In this document: positions 58,999 through 64,000 of the stretch, in pieces | How the letters are laid out: each line of letters begins with the position of its first letter | Position numbering within the stretch: the stretch's first letter is position 1 | Source: Muribaculaceae bacterium | GTDB taxonomy: Bacteria > Bacteroidota > Bacteroidia > Bacteroidales > Muribaculaceae | Reading direction: 5' to 3' | DNA: 64,000 nucleotides | NCBI GenBank assembly: GCA_023663365.1 | Contig: JAMPHP010000001.1 | Span: 591,183-655,182 of the forward strand | Translations under genes and position numbers: made by a program | The notes under the pieces: generated by a model | The model's input: only the letters and a program-made list of their open reading frames with translations | Databases searched by the model: none | What the model was told of the DNA's origin: nothing

Positions 58999-59332
58999 AG
59001 CTCAACTCCTTTACATTGGGTTAATCTCTGCAAATATACATGTCAAAGTCCATTTCCCGATAAGATGGCCGCCAATCGAATCTCGTCGGTCGGCATCCTG
59101 TCGTCGTGGAATTTTTCTGTAGTTGTGTCATGTGTGATTAAGGACCTTTTCTTTTCCTGAGTATTAGATGTATTTTAAATCTTTCTGCAAAGATAATCAA
59201 AAACATGGTGCAATGTGTGATGTAGGATGAGAGGGTGCGTGAAAAAATTAAAGTTAGATTTTTTCAAAGGTGTATCGCATAATGATACATGCCGTGTCTA
59301 ATTTTGCACCGTATACAAAAAGAATCGCAGAT
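58999..59332. other. 334-base divergent region between the membrane protein and AAA ATPase genes
   Basis: It holds the Shine-Dalgarno of the membrane protein (59006-59012), a - strand TATATTTG (59038-59031, full TAnnTTTG match) likely to be its -7 element, and a + strand TAATTTTG (59299-59306) for the ATPase. The middle (59050-59250) is AT-rich with no gene that I can support. Confidence 0.5.
59299..59306 (+). promoter_or_regulatory. TAnnTTTG (-7-like) element of the AAA ATPase gene
   Basis: TAATTTTG fully matches TAnnTTTG and lies 26 bases before the ATG at 59333. No clear -33 TTTG is at standard spacing. Confidence 0.45.
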
Positions 59333-61027
59333 ATGAGAGACCTACATTTCGACAACGGTAACGAAAAGGACCGAAGCAGCCAGAAAGAGACGGCGCTCAA
59401 CACCAAGCCCAAGACAGTGCTCGAAGCCTTTGAGTATATCGTTGAACTTGCCGATAACTCCAACCTCAGTGATGAATTCTTCGACAAAGCCGCCAAGCAT
59501 ATCCGATATGCATGCCGCCGGCTCAAACTCACGGCTATGCAGACCGTTATGCTTGCATTGTTTGTGGACAGGAGTGAGGATAGCAGCATCCGCATTTCTG
59601 AGATAGCGAATTATTTAGGCTGCCGGACAACCAAGATACTTCGCTTGTCAAAGGAAATCGATGCCTTGGAAGAGAAGCACTACCTTGTGGCCGCGCGCTC
59701 CCACCGCAGCCTCTCGTATCGAGTGCCATTCGAGGTGATAAAAGCAATCAAAGACGACAAACCATATATCTATGAACCGACGCCGATCAAGGACCTGTCG
59801 GCGTTCTTCGACTACTTCAACGAGTTGATGGGACGAAAAGATGAGGGCGAGTTGACTCACGACAAGTTGACAGCCCTCACGATGGTGGCACTTGACGAAA
59901 TCAAGGATACGATGTTTGCCAAGAATTTGCGGCAATACAACCTTGATGATGAAGATACACTTCTCTTCACATTCATGGCTCATCTATTTGTTGAGAATAA
60001 CGATGATTCCATTCGCTTTCACGACATCGACGATATATACGACGATGAAAAAATCCCGTCGTGGGTCAAGTTCCAGCTCCGAGAACGCAATTCGGTCCTT
60101 TTCACGAACAATCTCATAGAGAATGTCAATGAGGACGGGATGGCACGTGCCGACGCTTTCAAGCTCACTGATTTCGCTAAGAACGAGCTCCTTGGCGAGC
60201 TTAATCTAATCAACAGAGGCAAATCGCGAAGAGACCTTATCAAGCACGAGACATTCGCCGAAAAGCAACTGATCTACAATGACAGCGAAGGTGTGCAGAT
60301 CGGCGAACTGACGTCGATTCTTTCGGAAGAGCGCTTCAAAGGCGTGCAGGAGCGACTGGAGAAAGCCGGAATGAGGAAAGGTTTCTGCTGCCTCTTCTAT
60401 GGCGCTCCCGGCACGGGCAAGACCGAGACTGTGTATCAGATAGCACGCCTCACGGGCCGCGATGTGATGCGTGTCGATGTGGACAAAATCAAGAGCTGCT
60501 GGGTGGGCGAGAGTGAGAAGAATATCAAAATGCTCTTCGACCGCTACCGCAATATCTGCCGCGACTCGGATCTTGCACCCATCCTTCTGTTCAATGAAGC
60601 GGATGCTGTGCTCGGTGTCAGGATGGAGGGCGCAGCCCGAGCTGTCGACAAGATGGAGAACTCCATTCAGAACATCATACTGCAGGAAATGGAGTCGCTC
60701 GAGGGCATAATGATAGCTACGACCAACCTCACAGCCAATCTCGACAAAGCGTTTGAGCGACGTTTCCTCTATAAAGTGCGCTATGAAAAGCCAACAGAGG
60801 AAGCTCGCGCCAAGATATGGAAAGCCATGATGCCCGATTTGAGCGATGAAGAGTCGCGCCGGCTTGCTGCGGATTGTGACCTCTCGGGTGGCGAAATCGA
60901 AAACATCGTGCGTAAACATTCCGTCGAAGCGATTCTCTCGGGCTGCGACACCATAGATCTCTCCGCCCTCCGCAAACTCTGCACGACAGAGCGCATCGGT
61001 TCCTCTCATACCCGCATTGGATATTGA
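59333..61027 (+). CDS. AAA ATPase with N-terminal winged-helix region
   Basis: This protein has 564 residues from the ATG at 59333. The first half is helical and includes a likely winged helix (SIRISEIANYLGCRTTKILR, about 86-105). The AAA module starts at about 340: Walker A LFYGAPGTGKTETV, pore-loop-like DKIKSCWVGESEKNIKMLF, Walker B ILLFNEADAVLG (Asn where Asp is usual), sensor 1 IATTNLTANL and arginine finger FERRFL. It resembles 26S-proteasome/FtsH-like AAA domains but has no protease domain. Its substrate is unknown; regulation or remodelling of a nearby factor is possible. It ends at the shared terminator with valS. Confidence 0.82.
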   Translation: MRDLHFDNGNEKDRSSQKETALNTKPKTVLEAFEYIVELADNSNLSDEFFDKAAKHIRYACRRLKLTAMQTVMLALFVDRSEDSSIRISEIANYLGCRTTKILRLSKEIDALEEKHYLVAARSHRSLSYRVPFEVIKAIKDDKPYIYEPTPIKDLSAFFDYFNELMGRKDEGELTHDKLTALTMVALDEIKDTMFAKNLRQYNLDDEDTLLFTFMAHLFVENNDDSIRFHDIDDIYDDEKIPSWVKFQLRERNSVLFTNNLIENVNEDGMARADAFKLTDFAKNELLGELNLINRGKSRRDLIKHETFAEKQLIYNDSEGVQIGELTSILSEERFKGVQERLEKAGMRKGFCCLFYGAPGTGKTETVYQIARLTGRDVMRVDVDKIKSCWVGESEKNIKMLFDRYRNICRDSDLAPILLFNEADAVLGVRMEGAARAVDKMENSIQNIILQEMESLEGIMIATTNLTANLDKAFERRFLYKVRYEKPTEEARAKIWKAMMPDLSDEESRRLAADCDLSGGEIENIVRKHSVEAILSGCDTIDLSALRKLCTTERIGSSHTRIGY

Positions 61028-61053
61028 GATTCAAGGCAAAACCGCTGAAATAT

Positions 61054-61095
61054 CACAACGCCCCGCTTGCCGACATCGGCAGGCGGGGCATTGTG
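61054..61095. terminator. Bidirectional hairpin between the AAA ATPase gene and valS
   Basis: Arms 61054-61073 and 61076-61095 pair over 20 positions with one mismatch and one G-U pair; the loop is only two bases. It lies 26 bases after the ATPase stop and 17 bases from the valS stop. No long T-run follows on either strand. Confidence 0.8.
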
Positions 61096-61112
61096 ATTGC
61101 TATGGTAGTGGC

Positions 61113-63803
61113 TTACGCGAGGGCTACGAGCGAAGCTGCAAGCGAGGTCAGCTTTGCCTCGGCATCGGCGAGCTTCTTGCGCTCGGCGGCAACTACGGCC
61201 TCGGGGGCGTTGGACACGAAGCGCTCGTTGGAGAGTTTCTTCTCTACCGAAGCCTTGAAGCCCTGCAGATAAGCGATGTCTTTCTCAATACGCTTGCGCT
61301 CAGCTTCGACGTCGATGTCGGCACTCTGCGGAATGTTGAACTCTACGGTGCCGACCATGAAGGAGTTGGCGGCGGCATCCTTGGCGGCATCCATATTCAC
61401 GGCTTCAAGACCACCGAGCTTCATGAGAATATCGGTGATGTCGCTGTCGATGCGGCCTATCACGTTGAGCACGAGAGCTTCGCGAGGCGATATGTTTTTG
61501 CGGGCGCGCACGCCGCGGATGCCGTTGATAATCTCCTTGGCAGTCTCGATGCGTGCAATGAGAGCAGTGTCGACGGCTCCTGCAACGGGCTCGCTCGCAT
61601 ACATGATTGACTCGCCTTCGGCACGGTCGGCCAGGTGCTGCCAGAGCTCTTCGGTGATGAAAGGCATGAAGGGGTGGAGCATTCGGAGCAAGCTGTCGAG
61701 GAAGCCGCGGGCTTCGGTGTAGCTGAGGCGGTCGATGGGCTCGCCATAGGCAGGCTTCACCATCTCGAGATACCAGGAGGAGAAGTCGTCGCGGAAGAGC
61801 TTGTAGACTGCCATCAGCGCCTCGGAGATGCGGAATTTCTCAAAGAGGTCGTTGACCTCGGCTACGGTGGCGCTGAGCTGCGACTCAAACCAACGGGCTG
61901 CCATAGCCGATACGGCAGGCTGTGCAGCCTTGTCGTCGACCTGCCAACCTTCGAGCAGGCGGAATGAGTTCCAGATTTTATTGCAGAAGTTGCGACCCTG
62001 CTCCACGAGCTTGTCGTCGTACATGATGTCGTTGCCGGCCGGGGCTGCGAGCATCAGGCCCATGCGCACGCCGTCGGCGCCGTAGTCGCGGATGAGGTCG
62101 AGCGGGTCGGGCGAGTTGCCGAGCATCTTGCTCATCTTGCGGCCTATTGAGTCGCGTACGATGCCGGTGAAGTAGACGTTGTTGAACGGCTGCTTGCCCA
62201 CATATTCATATCCTGCCATAATCATGCGAGCGACCCAGAAGAAGATGATGTCGGGACCGGTGACGAGGGTGGCTGTGGGGTAGTAGTATGAAATCTCCTC
62301 GTTGCCGGGGCGGTTGATGCCGTCGAAGAGCGTGATGGGCCAGAGCCAGGAGGAGAACCAAGTGTCGAGGGCATCGGGATCCTGTCGGAGGTCGTCGGCA
62401 GTGAGGGCATCGTTGCCACTCTGCCGGCGTGCTTTCTCGAGGGCTTCTTCCGGAGTGAGAGCCACCACATACTCGGCATCGGCACCGGTCTTGTCGCCAT
62501 AGAAGTAGGCAGGGATGCGATGGCCCCACCAGAGCTGGCGGCTGATGCACCAGTCCTGAATATTCTCGAGCCAGATGCGGTATGTCGTTTTGTATTTCTC
62601 GGGCACGAAGCGGATGATGTCGTCCATTACGGGAGCGAGGCTCTCGTCGGCGAAATGCTTCATTTTCACGAACCACTGGAGTGAGAGTCGAGGCTCTACG
62701 GGCACCTTGGTGCGCTCCGAAAGTCCGATGTTGTTGGTGTAGTCCTCTTCTTTCTCGAGCAATGCGGCTGCGGCGAGATCCTTTGCGATGGCCTTTCGGC
62801 AGTCGAAGCGGTCCATACCCACATACATCCCGGCCACTTCGGCCACAGTGCCGTCCTCATTGAAGATGTCGATGCTCTCGAGGCCGTGCTTTTTGCCGAG
62901 CATGTAGTCGTTCTTGTCGTGTGCCGGAGTCACCTTGAGGCAGCCTGTGCCGAACTCAATATCGACATAGCGGTCCTCTATCACAGGAATTTCACGGCCT
63001 ACCAGAGGCACTACCACGCGTCGGCCCTTGAGCCATGCGTTCTTGGGGTCTTTAGGGTTGATGCACATGGCCGTATCGCCCATGATAGTCTCGGGGCGGG
63101 TGGTGGCCACGATGGCATAGTGGCGCCCGTTCTCATCGCAGTGCACCACAGAGCCTTCGGGAGCTTCGATAGAGTCGGGCTCCTCAGCAAGGTAGTAGCG
63201 GAGATAGTAGAGTTTCGACTGTTCTTCAACGAAGAATACCTCGTCGTCGCTGATGGCGGTGCGGTTCTGCGGATCCCAGTTGACCATGCGCAGGTCACGA
63301 TATATGAGACCTTTGTCGTAGAGGTCGACGAACACCTTAAGCACGCTTTCGCTGCGCACGGGGTCCATGGTGAAAGCGGTGCGGTCCCAGTCGCAGGAAG
63401 CACCGAGTTTGCGGAGCTGCTTGAGGATAATGCCGCCGTGCTTCTCTGTCCACTCCCAGGCGTGCTCGAGGAACTGCTCACGAGTGAGGTCGGTCTTTTT
63501 GATGCCCTCGGCCGCGAGCTTTCCGATCACCTTGGTCTCGGTCGAGATGGCTGCATGGTCGGTGCCGGGCACCCAAAGGGCGTTCTTGCCCTGCATACGT
63601 GCACGGCGCACAAGAATATCCTGGATGGTGTTGTTGAGCATGTGCCCCATGTGGAGCACGCCGGTCACGTTGGGAGGTGGGATGACTACGGTGTAAGGCT
63701 CGCGGGCATCGGGCTCGGAGTGAAACAGCTTATGTTCAAGCCAGTAGGCATACCACCGGTCCTCAACTTCGGCCGGGTTGTATTTCTGTGGAAGATCCTT
63801 CAT
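61113..63803 (-). CDS. valS: Valyl-tRNA synthetase
   Basis: This 896-residue class I synthetase has the HIGH motif in [17 protein letters not shown] (about 48), and a CP1 editing domain with [13 protein letters not shown] and [35 protein letters not shown] is conserved. The KMSKS loop reads [16 protein letters not shown], with Met in the last position. A C-terminal ValS-type coiled coil (about 825-890, [16 protein letters not shown]) binds tRNA. It charges tRNA-Val in the cytosol. Length and domain order are normal. Confidence 0.95.
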   Translation of the reverse strand: MKDLPQKYNPAEVEDRWYAYWLEHKLFHSEPDAREPYTVVIPPPNVTGVLHMGHMLNNTIQDILVRRARMQGKNALWVPGTDHAAISTETKVIGKLAAEGIKKTDLTREQFLEHAWEWTEKHGGIILKQLRKLGASCDWDRTAFTMDPVRSESVLKVFVDLYDKGLIYRDLRMVNWDPQNRTAISDDEVFFVEEQSKLYYLRYYLAEEPDSIEAPEGSVVHCDENGRHYAIVATTRPETIMGDTAMCINPKDPKNAWLKGRRVVVPLVGREIPVIEDRYVDIEFGTGCLKVTPAHDKNDYMLGKKHGLESIDIFNEDGTVAEVAGMYVGMDRFDCRKAIAKDLAAAALLEKEEDYTNNIGLSERTKVPVEPRLSLQWFVKMKHFADESLAPVMDDIIRFVPEKYKTTYRIWLENIQDWCISRQLWWGHRIPAYFYGDKTGADAEYVVALTPEEALEKARRQSGNDALTADDLRQDPDALDTWFSSWLWPITLFDGINRPGNEEISYYYPTATLVTGPDIIFFWVARMIMAGYEYVGKQPFNNVYFTGIVRDSIGRKMSKMLGNSPDPLDLIRDYGADGVRMGLMLAAPAGNDIMYDDKLVEQGRNFCNKIWNSFRLLEGWQVDDKAAQPAVSAMAARWFESQLSATVAEVNDLFEKFRISEALMAVYKLFRDDFSSWYLEMVKPAYGEPIDRLSYTEARGFLDSLLRMLHPFMPFITEELWQHLADRAEGESIMYASEPVAGAVDTALIARIETAKEIINGIRGVRARKNISPREALVLNVIGRIDSDITDILMKLGGLEAVNMDAAKDAAANSFMVGTVEFNIPQSADIDVEAERKRIEKDIAYLQGFKASVEKKLSNERFVSNAPEAVVAAERKKLADAEAKLTSLAASLVALA

Positions 63804-63825
63804 TGCACTTGTCGTTATTTTTGTG

Positions 63826-63833
63826 CAAAATTA
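63826..63833 (-). promoter_or_regulatory. TAnnTTTG (-7-like) element of valS
   Basis: On the - strand TAATTTTG (63833-63826) fully matches TAnnTTTG and lies 22 bases upstream of the valS ATG. The expected -33 TTTG at 19-21 bases is not seen. Confidence 0.45.
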
Positions 63834-63874
63834 CAAATAAAATCTGAAACAGCGGTAAGAGAGGCCCGCAAAGT

Positions 63875-63909
63875 GAAGGGGGCGCCGGTTTTGAGCCGGC
63901 GCCCCCTTC
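63875..63909. terminator. Perfect 14-bp GC-rich hairpin upstream of valS
   Basis: Bases 63875-63888 and 63896-63909 are exact reverse complements around TTTTGAG. No T-run follows on either strand. It probably ends or insulates a transcript from beyond the right edge of the window. Confidence 0.6.
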
Positions 63910-64000
63910 GGGGAGGTTATTCAGATCGTATTATCGCATTGTCTGATATTTAGGAGTGTTTCAGGAGAGATGCGTATTGCGAACTGCCGTAAAGATTTTT

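Noticed and set aside
61113..63803. KMSKM in place of KMSKS in ValS as a defect
   Set aside because: The last position of this loop varies among synthetases and the rest of the protein is normal.

Overview
The window looks like a chromosomal segment of a Bacteroidales gut bacterium, most likely a Muribaculaceae (S24-7) type. The reasons are a FeoA-FeoB fusion, a DUF4293 protein, TAnnTTTG-type promoter elements, a type IX secretion C-terminal domain, and a GC-rich background (38 of 60 bases at 13141-13200). The family assignment is inference; no rRNA is present to confirm it.

Bases 1-14050 hold a surface-glycan or glycoprotein locus on the + strand. It contains a Wzx-like flippase, an F420-hydrogenase-beta-like protein, a Wzy-like membrane protein, a polysaccharide pyruvyl transferase family protein, four glycosyltransferases, and a closing module resembling pglC-pglD-pglE (priming transferase, acetyltransferase, aminotransferase) of the di-N-acetylbacillosamine pathway. 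The middle (3559-7816) is clearly AT-rich and looks imported. A P-loop ATPase of unknown role sits between two glycosyltransferases. A hairpin terminator closes the locus. An MscS/YbdG-like channel and a glutamate synthase small-subunit-like oxidoreductase follow.

Bases 17126-21960 form a compact operon for unsaturated uronate / 2-keto-3-deoxygluconate use: SDR dehydrogenase, a lone PTS EIIC-type permease, KdgK, KDPG aldolase and KduI. The KduI carries a clear Sec signal peptide, which suggests that the isomerisation happens in the periplasm and the permease imports its product. A phosphoethanolamine-transferase-like sulfatase-fold protein follows. Then comes a 0.52 kb internally deleted IS5-like element that supplies the last codons of tpx.

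Bases 24812-40935 are mostly on the - strand: a thioredoxin-fold exported protein, an OmpR-type two-component pair, ApbE, a DJ-1/PfpI protein (+), a four-gene cluster (M3 peptidase, membrane protein, TPR protein, DUF4293), and a murein-peptide cluster (transglutaminase-like protein, NlpC/P60 endopeptidase, Tat-exported dipeptide epimerase, glutamine synthetase family enzyme).

Bases 41100-53685 hold a second, orphan histidine kinase followed by an AspT/YidE-type transporter and a ZIP transporter (+), then FeoAB (-), then a T9SS-type cargo protein, a lytic transglycosylase, UvrA and a nitroreductase (+).

Bases 53673-61027 contain rtcB (RNA ligase) with an SMR exporter and a flavin-fold oxidase downstream of it, an unusual 0.36 kb rtcB leader holding an intrinsic terminator, an unrecognised coiled-coil protein, a divergent WYL regulator, a small membrane protein and a winged-helix AAA ATPase. 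This is the least explained part of the window. valS closes the window on the - strand. I saw no rRNA, tRNA or CRISPR array.
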